Below are positions 36,244-44,625 of a stretch of DNA of 64,000 bases, piece by piece. Position 1 is the first letter of the stretch. Each line of letters begins with the position of its first letter. Position numbers and translations under genes: made by a program. The stretch is from Alphaproteobacteria bacterium. Its GTDB lineage: Bacteria > Pseudomonadota > Alphaproteobacteria > ATCC43930 > CGMCC-115725. A model generated the notes under the pieces. It was not told the DNA's origin and did not search any database. It saw only the letters and a program-made list of their open reading frames with translations. The stretch covers positions 1 through 64,000 of the forward strand of contig JASHOB010000215.1 of NCBI GenBank assembly GCA_030041335.1, given 5' to 3'.

Positions 36244-37215
36244 TCAGGCGCTACCTTCCCAGACCACAAGGCCAACGGTGGGTGAGGCGATGAACGCCTG
36301 AGCCAGGATGGCTCCCTTGTTGCCGGTGATGTTTGACGTGACGCCATCGGGCGAGAAGTTGAAGGCCTTCGCCTGTGTGCTGGCGGTGGCGTTCGTGAAC
36401 ACCGTCGGCGAGAAATCGGGCAGGTCCTTTGAAATCCCCTCGACTGCCCAGATCGCGCGCGTGCCCACCGAAGTAATGTCCTTCCCAGGTGCGGGAATGC
36501 CAACCGTCGTCGCCTGGTTGGTCCGGTAGTTCAGGAATGTGGCGGAGCCGTTCGTCGCACCGGACCACGGTCCGCAGACCAGGCACGACACAAGGTCGCC
36601 CGGTTCGACGGCGAAATTCTTCACCTGGACAGGGGGCGACTTGTACTTTGTCGTAAACCATTCGGTCCACACCCAGTAGTTGACATTGGTACCTGTGATT
36701 GTTGCCGCGGTCCCGGCTTGCAGGAGCTCGTAAGAATCCGGGTCGTTACCGTCAAGACCGACCCAGAAACCGACGGTCAAGGGAGTGGACGGATCACCGG
36801 GGACCGGGATGATTGTCGGCACTGTCCACTCCGCGAAGACGGTGTTCGCCGGCGGGGTGAGGCCAAGTGCCGCGACTGAGACAGTGACGCTCGCCCAGCC
36901 CGACGGGCTGAAATCGGAATTCAGATGTTGCATCGGATCGCGATTGGCCATGACAGGGTCGAAGGCCAGCTCAGCCTGGGTCATGCGCAGGTTCGGCACA
37001 CGCCGCATCACCTTCTGCCAGAGCGCCGACAGCATAGGCTCCTTCGCCGGATCCGGGCGGCGGGGGAAGCCATGCACCGTGAGGGCGCGCGCGTCCGCGG
37101 TGCGCGGATCGAATCCTGCAGGCGGCGGGCGGAAGGTCTGGAACTTGCTGACCTGCTCCTGGAGCTGGTCGCGCTGATCGGTCGGCTGCGAGGCTGGCTC
37201 GGTCACGATGGCCAT
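36244..37215 (-). CDS. G1 (glutamic) peptidase, eqolisin family
   Basis: 323 residues from ATG 37215, preceded by GGGAGAG; an in-frame extension to 37308 runs into the CRP site and is rejected. The fold is the beta-sandwich of scytalidoglutamic peptidase. Key motifs: FWVGLDG (150-156), catalytic Gln166 in S-Y-E-L-L-Q-A-G, the WTEWF strand, AVEPGD, and catalytic Glu259 in IWAVEG. The 100-residue N-terminal part may be a propeptide. No standard signal peptide is seen. Such enzymes are known mainly from fungi and are active at acid pH; bacterial members are fewer. A perfect CRP site lies 66-89 nt upstream of the start. Confidence 0.85.
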   Translation of the reverse strand: MAIVTEPASQPTDQRDQLQEQVSKFQTFRPPPAGFDPRTADARALTVHGFPRRPDPAKEPMLSALWQKVMRRVPNLRMTQAELAFDPVMANRDPMQHLNSDFSPSGWASVTVSVAALGLTPPANTVFAEWTVPTIIPVPGDPSTPLTVGFWVGLDGNDPDSYELLQAGTAATITGTNVNYWVWTEWFTTKYKSPPVQVKNFAVEPGDLVSCLVCGPWSGATNGSATFLNYRTNQATTVGIPAPGKDITSVGTRAIWAVEGISKDLPDFSPTVFTNATASTQAKAFNFSPDGVTSNITGNKGAILAQAFIASPTVGLVVWEGSA

Positions 37216-37319
37216 GGCGTGCTCTCCCGTTCGATCCCGCGATTTGCGGTTGCTCAGATTTTGGGCCTCACCCGGTTTTCTGTGTGTGAAATAGCTCACA
37301 CACAACAAGGCTTTTCAGG
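37201..37319 (-). repeat. 119-bp regulatory repeat, copy A (G1 peptidase promoter)
   Basis: This copy aligns without gaps to 38661-38779 (offset 1460), 99 of 119 identical positions by my count (about 83%). It contains the first five codons (M-A-I-V-T), the ribosome binding site GGGAGAG, the conserved CACCCGGTTTTC block and the CRP site. Confidence 0.85.
37281..37304. promoter_or_regulatory. CRP-type site of the G1 peptidase gene
   Basis: TGTGTGTGA-AATAGC-TCACACACA is a perfect 9-bp-arm palindrome with the CRP spacing; the core is TGTGA-N6-TCACA. Its centre lies about 77 nt upstream of the ATG at 37215. The core half-sites are unchanged in the diverged duplicate at 38745-38760. Confidence 0.7.
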
Positions 37320-37616
37320 CCAGAGCAAACGCTCCAGAGGCGCGACTGCTGCGGCGCTCGCCAGATGGCGTCGACAGTCTGGACCAAAACCGTAAAACGG
37401 CGGCCGGTTTCGGATCTGAGATACTGGCCCACAGGCCCCGGCCGTGGCGGGGAAACGAACGAACATGTATTTCGCGGCGAACTAATCTTGTCATAGCGTG
37501 CCTCAAGCTTTTGAAGCATACGGGAGCGAGGCGCCCCCCCGTATCACTTTGGCAAAATGCGCTGCATCTGGCAGCCCCAAGACGCGGCGACGGCAACCGG
37601 TCGCCGGAACGAGGGC
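37320..37616. other. Intergenic stretch, nothing recognised
   Basis: Spacer between copy A of the regulatory repeat and the small gene behind tauE. No gene or RNA is supported. Confidence 0.35.
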
Positions 37617-37805
37617 TCAGGTCGTTCCGACGATTTCAAAGCCTTGCGGAACCCGGACCTCTTGCGCGCTTCGAAAAGCACCCAGCAGCGATACGATAAT
37701 CGCGAGGACGATTGCCACCGCCTTCAAGCCGTCATTGCACCGGCCGCAGAACCGGTCGATCGGTTCGGCAAGGCGCCGCCATCGTCCCGTCAACGGGGGC
37801 TTCAT
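37617..37805 (-). CDS. 62-residue single-pass membrane protein coupled to tauE
   Basis: ATG 37805 overlaps the TauE/SafE stop as ATGA. The product starts M-K-P-P-L-T-G-R-W-R-R, has one membrane helix (about 27-45, LKAVAIVLAIIVSLLGAF) and a C-x-x-C pair (C20, C23) just before it, followed by a polar tail. Coupling suggests an accessory factor of the exporter; the cysteines could bind metal or be redox-active. No family recognised. Confidence 0.6.
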   Translation of the reverse strand: MKPPLTGRWRRLAEPIDRFCGRCNDGLKAVAIVLAIIVSLLGAFRSAQEVRVPQGFEIVGTT

Positions 37806-38599
37806 AGGCTCGCGCGCAGCATCGTGACGCCGGTAATCAGCAGCACGACGGCGATTACCCGGCTGAGGTCGGCGGCCGAGGTCCGCTGCGCCAGGCGGAC
37901 CCCAAACCAAGCTGCAGCCGCCTGCGCCGGCGCTATCGACGCCCACACCGCGAGATTGATCGAACCCAGTTCGGCTGGGGATCCTGCCCCGGGCGCAAGT
38001 GCGGCGACGACGGTGGCTGGAAGCGCGACCGCTACCCCGACGCTGGCGGCTCGGCCGACGCTCCTGTGCATTGGCACGCCGGAAAGAGTCATGACGATAT
38101 TCGTCAGAATCCCGCCGCCGACTCCGGCAAGACCGGAGCATAAACCGATCGTACCCCCGGCGAGGCTACGTAGGGGTCCGGTTGGCGGCGCTGCCGCGAC
38201 CGCGGCAAACCGGCCCGGGACGCCGAATCGCGCCGCGAAAATCAGGGAGACAAGGCCGAAAAGCCCAGTCATCCAACTGCCGCGAAGATGAGGCGCGGCA
38301 AGCTGCGCGGCGACGACACCTGCGGCAATCCCGGGTCCCCATTCTCGGAGAAAGCCGATGTCGGCATTTCCGGCGCGCCAATGCCCGATCGAAGAGACGA
38401 CCGCCGCCGGCAGGATCGCCGCCAATGACGTGCCGACCGCTATGTGCGCGGCGTGATCAGCCGCGGTGCCCGTGATAATCAGGCCGTAATAGACGACCGG
38501 AACAATGACGACTCCCCCGCCAATCCCGACCAGACCGGCAAGCAGACCCGCCACGGTCCCCGAGAGCGCCCCCAGAGCCACCAACCCAACCGAGTCCAT
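37802..38599 (-). CDS. TauE/SafE-family sulfite/sulfonate exporter-like permease
   Basis: 265 residues with about eight membrane helices and the family's two internal repeats (G-L-L-A-G-L-V-G-I-G-G-G near 17-28 and C-S-G-L-A-G-V-G-G-G-I near 154-164). Relatives export sulfite, sulfoacetate or other organosulfur anions. A sulfite-oxidase-like gene follows the same orientation 619 nt upstream, which supports a sulfur role. Copy B of the 119-bp regulatory repeat, including its CRP site, ends about 60 nt ahead of the start, so this gene may have captured the G1 peptidase promoter. Confidence 0.87.
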   Translation of the reverse strand: MDSVGLVALGALSGTVAGLLAGLVGIGGGVVIVPVVYYGLIITGTAADHAAHIAVGTSLAAILPAAVVSSIGHWRAGNADIGFLREWGPGIAAGVVAAQLAAPHLRGSWMTGLFGLVSLIFAARFGVPGRFAAVAAAPPTGPLRSLAGGTIGLCSGLAGVGGGILTNIVMTLSGVPMHRSVGRAASVGVAVALPATVVAALAPGAGSPAELGSINLAVWASIAPAQAAAAWFGVRLAQRTSAADLSRVIAVVLLITGVTMLRASL

Positions 38600-38636
38600 T
38601 GCGATGATCCCCAGCTGCAGAGGTGAGAAAAAGCGC

Positions 38637-38675
38637 TCAGAGACGGACCTGGCCCGGCTTGGTCACTATCGCCAT
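38637..38675 (-). pseudogene. 12-codon remnant of the G1 peptidase start ahead of tauE
   Basis: In copy B of the repeat the start codon and ribosome binding site GGGAGAG are kept, and the frame reads M-A-I-V-T-K-P-G-Q-V-R-L before TGA, against M-A-I-V-T-E-P-A in the intact gene. It stops 37 nt before the tauE start and could still be translated as a leader. Confidence 0.55.
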
Positions 38676-38779
38676 GACGTGCTCTCCCGTTCGATCCCGC
38701 CATTTGCGGCGAGCGCGATTCTGAGGCTCACCCGGTTTTCTGGGTGTGAAGTAGCTCACACACCATGACGCTTTTCAGG
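38661..38779 (-). repeat. 119-bp regulatory repeat, copy B (ahead of tauE)
   Basis: Second copy of the segment at 37201-37319. Differences cluster between the ribosome binding site and the CACCCGGTTTTC block and at the far end; the CRP half-sites and ribosome binding site are spared. Confidence 0.85.
38744..38761. promoter_or_regulatory. CRP-type site ahead of tauE
   Basis: GTGTGA-AGTAGC-TCACAC keeps the perfect core TGTGA-N6-TCACA although the outer arms of the palindrome in copy A are partly lost. Its centre is about 154 nt upstream of the tauE ATG and 78 nt upstream of the remnant start codon. Confidence 0.6.
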
Positions 38780-39217
38780 GGTTCAAACAGACGGGCGCGA
38801 TCAGCCGAGCCAGCGAAGTCGATCCGGGAAATATCGGGTACGTCTTGGTTAGGGGCGTGTATTCACCGGCTCGGGACGGGAGAAGAGTCTTTGCCTTCGT
38901 CGTCGAGCCGCACAAGGCCGTCGTCGATTGCACGGCCTTGGACCAAAAAAGTCGAGCGAAACTAACGTGTCCGCATCGCCGCTGATTGAGCTTGGCCTTC
39001 CCTAGGGAATTGGCGCGATGCCGCAGAGCGGATGACCAGGCGCAGACTTAGATCGGCTGCCCTTCTGGCATACTTCGGCGCGAAGTGAGGTCCAACTTAT
39101 TCCGGGGCCCGATAATCGGGCCCGTCAGCATCACCAGTCAGGCCGCCTGAAGAAGGCCGTTGAGCTGATTTTCAAGCGAGCGCCCCGCACAGTGTTCACG
39201 TGCGGATGTCCTCGATT
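38780..39217. other. Intergenic stretch with a strong hairpin
   Basis: No gene is supported. At 39105-39123, GGGCCCGA-TAA-TCGGGCCC forms a perfect 8-bp stem about 95 nt past the stop of the sulfite-oxidase-like gene. It lacks a T-run, so it is at best a Rho-assisted terminator or an mRNA 3' end hairpin. Confidence 0.4.
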
Positions 39218-40219
39218 TCATCGCACCGAGATGACAACGCTATGGATGGCATTCCGCGCGGCTGTCGCCCTTTGTGCTGTCCCAGCGCTGTCGATGGCCC
39301 GAGCCCGAATGGTGAAGTCTCCTACGCCGGGGGGCGTCCAGGAGACGACGAAACGCTGCCACGACCATTGTGACCGGGGTTCCAGTGCCGCCATGGCCCA
39401 GCTGGCGCCGTCGTCGGTGCTGACCTCGACCCGCGCCACACCGCGCGCCGCCCATGCCCAGCCCCAAATCGTAGTCGGCTCCATCGCCAACACCGCCGAC
39501 GGTGCAGGCAAAACGATCGCTGATTCGGGTGGTGCCTCCCAGACTGGCCGCGTCCTGCCAGGCGCCTCGTCGTCAGGATCGTTGTAGAGTGTAGTGGTGA
39601 ACGCGCCTTTGGCGCGATGCTCCGTCAGTTCAAGCCGGCACAGCCACTTAACATCGTTGGTGCCGTAATAACCGGGAATAATAAGCCGCACCGGAAATCC
39701 ACGCTCCGGAGCCAAACGCGCACCGTTGATCTCATAAGCGAGCAGCACGCCACCTTCGGCGAGCCGAGCAAGCGGCATGTCTTTCTGGAAATTGCTCCCG
39801 CCCAGGCCTTCGTAGGTGCCGCTATCGAGCCCGTAAGCACAGAGGTACCTCGCCTTGGGCGCAATGCCTGCGCGGGCCAGCAATTCCGCCAAATCGACGC
39901 CGCCCCACACAACATTGCCGACGAGACGCTTGGCGTCGCGGTGGTTCCTCGGATCTCCAGCACATTGATGGAAGGATTCGACCGTTCGCTTCGGCAGTCG
40001 CTTCAGGTCATCGAAAGTGATCTGGCACGGGCGCTCGACCAGGCCACCGACCGAGAGCCGCCACGACGCGGCATCGACCCGTGCGATGCCAAGATGGGCG
40101 ATAAGGAACAAATCGGCCTCGGCAGTAATCCGATCGACCAGCCGGTGTGGCGGCTGAAATCGAATCTGGAAGCCCGCGGGTTCTATCGGCGCCACCGGCA
40201 ATGTCAGATCGTCGTTCAT
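39218..40219 (-). CDS. Sulfite-oxidase-family molybdopterin oxidoreductase
   Basis: 333 residues from ATG 40219; a TTG at 40240 would add seven. The molybdopterin domain holds the Mo-binding Cys86 in F-H-Q-C-A-G-D-P, then G-N-V-V-W-G-G-V and R-L-I-I-P-G-Y-Y-G-T-N-D-V-K-W. The C-terminal Mo-co dimerisation domain (about 225-330) has W-G-W-A-W-A-A-R-G-V-A-R-V-E-V-S. The order equals sulfite oxidase/YedY relatives, though Asp-Pro replaces the usual Asn-Arg after CAG. No signal peptide or heme domain is seen. It probably oxidises sulfite or a related compound with a separate acceptor; the nearby TauE/SafE exporter fits. Confidence 0.85.
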   Translation of the reverse strand: MNDDLTLPVAPIEPAGFQIRFQPPHRLVDRITAEADLFLIAHLGIARVDAASWRLSVGGLVERPCQITFDDLKRLPKRTVESFHQCAGDPRNHRDAKRLVGNVVWGGVDLAELLARAGIAPKARYLCAYGLDSGTYEGLGGSNFQKDMPLARLAEGGVLLAYEINGARLAPERGFPVRLIIPGYYGTNDVKWLCRLELTEHRAKGAFTTTLYNDPDDEAPGRTRPVWEAPPESAIVLPAPSAVLAMEPTTIWGWAWAARGVARVEVSTDDGASWAMAALEPRSQWSWQRFVVSWTPPGVGDFTIRARAIDSAGTAQRATAARNAIHSVVISVR

Positions 40220-40708
40220 GGGGGTAAGCCCTTCGCCCAACGCGACCCTACCTTCGCGAACCGCTCCGGACGCTCAGAACCTACAATGGTTACCATTAAC
40301 CAGTTTTAAGACCTCAAATCCCGTCCTGGGCGCATCTTAGCGCCAGCCCAGGTGCGGGAACCATAGACATGAACTTGATGATTACGCCGACCCTTCACGT
40401 TTGGACTAGCCCTAACGGTGGCAATCCTTGTCGCCCTTCATTCGACACCTGGAAGGGTGCGAGGGGGTCACGCTACTTTGTATTTCTCGGTTACATCTAT
40501 GTCGCCTTAAGACGCCCCGTCACTGGCCGGTCATACCGCGACTTGATCGGTCGGCGCTCTTTGAGGGGCGAAAGTCCTTAGCGTCGCAGTTCAGTCACTA
40601 ATGGCTGCCGCACCACCATCGCGTCGAATCCTGCCGTGAAAAACGGCGCACGGTAACTATCACCCTCGGGCCTGGGGGACATCGCAAACATCGTGCGCCC
40701 GAGAAAGT
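40220..40708. other. Intergenic stretch with an inverted repeat
   Basis: CCTGGGC (40325-40331) and GCCCAGG (40346-40352) form a 7-bp inverted repeat about 106 nt upstream of the sulfite-oxidase-like start. No gene is supported in this stretch. Confidence 0.35.
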
Positions 40709-41695
40709 CTAAGGTACGAGCACGCCTGCGCCCACGATCGTTCCGTCGCGTAACCTTGCCAGGGCCTCATTCGCCTCGGTCAGTGCGAATGGCGTGGTCG
40801 TCGTGCGGATCGGCGCCCGAGCGGCAATCGCCAGAAATTGCTCACCGTCCTGACGTGTCAGGTTCGCGACGGAGCGCACAATCCGCTCCTCCCAGAGGAG
40901 TTGATAGGGGAAGCGAGGGATGTCGCTCATGTGGATGCCGGCGCACACGACCGTGCCGCCTTTCGTCGTCGCTGCCAAAGCGGCGGGCACCAGTGCGCCG
41001 ACGGGCGCGAAGATCAACGCGGCATCGAGCGTCTCGGGCGGCCTTTCTTCCGAGCTACCGGCCCAGACCGCCCCGAGACTGCGCGCGAACTCTTGGCCCG
41101 CTGTGTCGCCGGGTTTGGTGAAGGCATAAACACGCTTGCCGAGATAACGGGCGACCTGCGCCAATATGTGCGCCGCCGCGCCAAAACCATAAAGGCCGAC
41201 GCGCTCTGCGTCACCGGCAAGACGGAGCGCACGATAGCCGATCAGTCCGGCGCACATCAGCGGTGCTGCCTCGATGTCGCTGAATTTTGTTGGTATCGCA
41301 AAACAATAACGCTCGTCGGCGAGAGCGTATTCGGCGTAACCGCCATCGATGTCGTAGCCGGTAAACCGGGCGCGCGAGCAAAGATTTTCACGACCGCTGC
41401 GGCAAAAGACGCATTCGCCGCAGCTCCAGCCAAGCCACGGGACACCGACGCGGTCGCCGGGATGCAGCCCCGCGACCCCTTCGCCCACTGCGGTGACGCT
41501 GCCGACGATCTCATGTCCGGGTACCAAGGGCAGCTTCGGGCGCGTGAGCTCGCCGTCGACGATGTGCAAATCCGTCCGACAGACACCGCATGCATGGACG
41601 CGGATTAAGACCTGCGTTGTTTCCGGGCGCGGCGGTTCCGACAACTCCTGGCGTTCCAGCGGCCGATGAGCGGCGGATAGGACCATGGCGCGCAT
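40709..41695 (-). CDS. Zinc-dependent alcohol dehydrogenase
   Basis: 328 residues from ATG 41695. The catalytic zinc site is in HACGVCRTDLH and VPGHEIVG, and the structural zinc lobe in C-G-E-C-V-F-C-R-S-G-R-E-N-L-C. The cofactor motif is G-L-Y-G-F-G-A-A-A-H, the glycine pattern of the AdhA/AdhP-like class that reduces aldehydes or oxidises primary alcohols with NAD. Genes of this class recur beside universal stress proteins and acetate kinase in low-oxygen regulons of related bacteria. It is transcribed away from the CBS-BON gene across a gap of about 470 nt that contains a FixK/FNR box. Confidence 0.9.
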   Translation of the reverse strand: MRAMVLSAAHRPLERQELSEPPRPETTQVLIRVHACGVCRTDLHIVDGELTRPKLPLVPGHEIVGSVTAVGEGVAGLHPGDRVGVPWLGWSCGECVFCRSGRENLCSRARFTGYDIDGGYAEYALADERYCFAIPTKFSDIEAAPLMCAGLIGYRALRLAGDAERVGLYGFGAAAHILAQVARYLGKRVYAFTKPGDTAGQEFARSLGAVWAGSSEERPPETLDAALIFAPVGALVPAALAATTKGGTVVCAGIHMSDIPRFPYQLLWEERIVRSVANLTRQDGEQFLAIAARAPIRTTTTPFALTEANEALARLRDGTIVGAGVLVP

Positions 41696-42165
41696 GGAGT
41701 ATCCTAGCACGCTTTTCTCGATGGAAGGTGACGATCCGGGATGTCCGGATTCGGCGGCCCCGCTCCGCGATGGGAACATATTCGCCGGGCGCGAAACGGC
41801 ATTAGTCGCACCCGGACATGGTCCTGCCCTTTGACGGTCCTGGAAGGTCGGGGAGCTTGGTTGTGCTCTCCCGGACACCCTGAGCGCGCTGCCAAGCGAC
41901 GGCCTCAGCGACGCACCAACCCGGCCGATATTGATCTGCCGCTGGTTTCATTCCGGCCTCCGAGTTTGGGACCGTTGACGGTCACATGCACGATCGAGTT
42001 CGGGGCAGCGGCCTTGATGCAGATCAAGGCAGGCCGTGCGCGAAGCCGCCAAAAAAAGACTAGAATGCGGGATGGAGAACGAGTGATGCCGGGGTTGCGC
42101 GAACGGGAATGCGCCGAGAAAGCTCGCGACGCAGGAGAATTGAGTCTTGGTGAAAGGGCCTTGGT
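41696..42165 (+). other. Gap between divergent genes with a possible short leader frame
   Basis: Besides the FixK/FNR box at 42014-42027, a 34-codon frame from ATG 42065 ends at TGA 42167-42169 and overlaps the CBS-BON start as ATGA. It may be a coupling leader or chance; no similarity is seen. Confidence 0.3.
42014..42027. promoter_or_regulatory. FixK/FNR box upstream of the CBS-BON gene
   Basis: TTGAT-GCAG-ATCAA is a perfect match to the TTGAT-N4-ATCAA consensus of FNR and FixK. Its centre is about 145 nt upstream of ATG 42166. Confidence 0.75.
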
Positions 42166-42906
42166 ATGAAAACACTGACCGCCGCCGGTGTCATGCAGAA
42201 CAATGTCTTGACGGTGAATTCACACGCGAGCATTGCTGATGCCGCACGCACGATGTTGCGTAACAAAGTTAGTGGTCTTCCCGTGATTGATTGGGAGGGA
42301 CGGCTGGTCGGTATCGTCACCGAAGGGGATCTCCTGCGGCGGAGCGAAATCGGCACGGAACGCCGTCGTTCACGCTGGCTCGAACTACTCCTCGGTCCCG
42401 GGCATGCAGCCGCAGAGTACACAGCGGAAAATGGCCGTAAGGTTTCTGAAGTCATGAGTGACCGGGTGGTTGCCGTCGCTCCGGAGGCGCCACTTGCCGA
42501 AGTCGTGGCCCTGATGGAGCAACATCATATTAAGCGGGTGCCAGTCCTGAGCGGGGAGAAGCTGATTGGTATTGTCAGTCGCGCCGATCTACTCCGCGCG
42601 CTGGCTGACGCGGCTGCCGAAAGCCAAGCGACAATTGCGGACGACGTTCAGATTCGCGAGCAGATCGAACGGGCGATCGACCGCGAGCGCTGGTCGCCGC
42701 GCGCCACGATCAAAATCGACGTCAAGAACGGCATCGTTACGCTGGGCGGGTGCATTACCGACGATCGCGAACGTACCGCCTTAACCGTTCTCGTCGAAAA
42801 CATGCCGGGGGTCAAGAAAGTGCTCGATGAGCTGCTTTGGGTCGAACCGCTTTCCGGCATGGTGCTTGAGCCGTCCGCGAGGGAAGCGGCCGAAAAATCC
42901 GGATAG
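42166..42906 (+). CDS. CBS-BON domain protein
   Basis: 246 residues. Two CBS domains (about 8-60 and 92-148, each with G-L/V-P-V-x... and L-I-G-I-V-S/T) form a Bateman module likely to bind an adenine nucleotide. A BON domain (about 160-230) with V-K-N-G-I-V-T-L-G-G-C-I-T-D follows and may contact membranes or partners. This combination is typical of stress and low-oxygen loci. The tandem universal stress protein gene follows after 18 nt, so the two form an operon, likely under the FixK/FNR box upstream. Confidence 0.9.
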   Translation: MKTLTAAGVMQNNVLTVNSHASIADAARTMLRNKVSGLPVIDWEGRLVGIVTEGDLLRRSEIGTERRRSRWLELLLGPGHAAAEYTAENGRKVSEVMSDRVVAVAPEAPLAEVVALMEQHHIKRVPVLSGEKLIGIVSRADLLRALADAAAESQATIADDVQIREQIERAIDRERWSPRATIKIDVKNGIVTLGGCITDDRERTALTVLVENMPGVKKVLDELLWVEPLSGMVLEPSAREAAEKSG

Positions 42907-42924
42907 GACGACGCGCTGAAGGGG

Positions 42925-43791
42925 TTGGAAATGGACGGGCCATATAAAGACATCCTGGTGCATCTTGACAATTCGTCTCGCTGCGATGTGCGCCTGAACA
43001 TCGCTATGGAGTTGGCAGCGCGCGGCGGAGCGCATGTCGCTGCTCTTTACGTAACGAGACCGCCGTCGCTGGCGATGTTCATAGGCGACGCCTCGGTTTA
43101 TGACATGCGGATGACTGACGAAATCCTGCGCCAACGACGCGAATACGAGGAGGAAGCCAGCCGCACGATTGAGAAACGCTTCGAGGAAGCGTGCCTGAAA
43201 TTTTCCGTCGAGGGACAGTTTCGGCGCGTCGAAGGCGTTGCTGCAGAAAGCGTCGCGAAGCACGCACACTATGCGGATCTGGTCATCGTCGGACAGAATG
43301 ATCCGGATCGTCCGTCAGCGTACGGCGAATCGGACATTGCTGAGATCGCCATTCTGGAATCCGGCCGGCCGGTACTCGTCATTCCCTATTTCGGGGAAAT
43401 TAGGCCGGTCGGGCACACGGTATTGGTCGGGTGGAAGAGCGGACGCGAAGCGGCACGGGCCGTCAACGACGCACTTCCTCTCTTATCCCGGGCGAATTCC
43501 GTGACGGTCCTGACCATCGACCCGGAAGGGGGCATCAGCGCAGAGGGCAAGGCACCGGCGAGCGATATGTGCGCGCATTTGGCGCGGCACGGCATCACGG
43601 CGTCGGCGGCACATACGCTGTCGGCGGATGTCGGCGAAGGGGACGTGTTGTTGAACCACGTCAGCGATCTCGGAGTTGATCTCCTGGTCGCGGGCGGCTA
43701 TGGCCACTCGCGCGCGCGCGAACTGATTCTCGGAGGCGCAACGCGGTCCCTGCTCGCCACGATGACGGTGCCCGTTCTGTTTTCGCACTGA
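42925..43791 (+). CDS. Tandem universal stress protein
   Basis: 288 residues with two UspA folds. The first (1-150) starts Y-K-D-I-L-V-H-L-D-N-S and lacks a full nucleotide motif. The second (about 160-288) ends in G-G-Y-G-H-S-R-A-R-E-L-I-L-G-G-A-T-R-S, the G-2x-G-9x-G-(S/T) ATP-binding pattern. Such proteins accumulate under oxygen or nutrient limitation. It is the second gene after the CBS-BON gene. Confidence 0.92.
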   Translation: MEMDGPYKDILVHLDNSSRCDVRLNIAMELAARGGAHVAALYVTRPPSLAMFIGDASVYDMRMTDEILRQRREYEEEASRTIEKRFEEACLKFSVEGQFRRVEGVAAESVAKHAHYADLVIVGQNDPDRPSAYGESDIAEIAILESGRPVLVIPYFGEIRPVGHTVLVGWKSGREAARAVNDALPLLSRANSVTVLTIDPEGGISAEGKAPASDMCAHLARHGITASAAHTLSADVGEGDVLLNHVSDLGVDLLVAGGYGHSRARELILGGATRSLLATMTVPVLFSH

Positions 43792-43851
43792 ACATCGAGA
43801 CTCCGAATGGCGGGCGGTTGCAGCAAGCGATTGCTGTACCGGTCCGCGATG

Positions 43852-44547
43852 TTAGCTGCGCATCACGAGATCGTGGATCGAGGTGCAATGGCGGACGAGA
43901 TTCTCACGCGAGCAGACGAATTGCTTCAGCGGCGTGTCGATATCATAAAAATAGATGTTAGCGATGAAGCCATAGATTCCGGCATCGACGCTGGTCGGTT
44001 TTGCGCCATGCACATATCCGCCGTCCGGGATGAGATTGGCGAGGACGGCTAAATCGGCGACACCGCGCGCGTAGGCTGCCGCAGGCGTGTATCTGCCGAT
44101 ACCTTGGAAGTGATAGCGCTGAAAATTGAATTCGCGCGCTTTGGTCAATCCGTCTTCGGTAAGGCTCGGGTGCTCGCGCATTAGTGCTGCGCGGAACGCG
44201 GGCCAATAGCGCTCATCCTTCCAGCGCGAATAGGACATCACCCAGTAGAGGTCGTCGAGCAGGCGAACAACAAGGAGGTTCAAGTCGCGTTCGCGCGGAC
44301 CGAGCGCGGCGTTGATCGTCAGCCCGAATCTGCTAATCAGGTGGGCGACGATGGTCTCGCTGTCGCCGATCGCCTCGCCGTCGTCGACGACGTAGGGAAG
44401 CTGCCCGCGCGGCGCTGCCGACGCATCAAAGACGTGCTCATGCACGAACGGCAGTCCCGCGAGGCGCATGAAAGCAAAGACCTTCAGCCCGTAGCCGTTG
44501 TTGTCGGCGACGCCGAAGAGAGTTGGGTAAGAGTAGAGAGTAATCAT
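43852..44547 (-). CDS. GST/metaxin-like protein (Faxc-type)
   Basis: 231 residues from ATG 44547. The N-terminal thioredoxin-like domain begins [15 protein letters not shown] and has [19 protein letters not shown], as in the GST-like Tom37/metaxin/Faxc group. The C-terminal helical domain has a late [11 protein letters not shown] motif. Function is unclear; glutathione use is not assured. An apparent 35-residue extension upstream encodes the tail of the phosphoketolase relic, so it is excluded. Confidence 0.82.
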   Translation of the reverse strand: MITLYSYPTLFGVADNNGYGLKVFAFMRLAGLPFVHEHVFDASAAPRGQLPYVVDDGEAIGDSETIVAHLISRFGLTINAALGPRERDLNLLVVRLLDDLYWVMSYSRWKDERYWPAFRAALMREHPSLTEDGLTKAREFNFQRYHFQGIGRYTPAAAYARGVADLAVLANLIPDGGYVHGAKPTSVDAGIYGFIANIYFYDIDTPLKQFVCSRENLVRHCTSIHDLVMRS

Positions 44548-44625
44548 GACCGCCACCCCGCGCCGCTGTCTCGTCGTCGCAGCCTGGTACCATGGCACAA
44601 GGCTTGGCCTCGGGCGGCTAACCGA

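Noticed and set aside
41741-42169. 142-codon plus-strand frame ahead of the CBS-BON gene
   Set aside because: Most of it is antisense to the alcohol dehydrogenase start region or crosses the FixK/FNR box. Only its last 34 codons (ATGA overlap) are mentioned as a possible leader.
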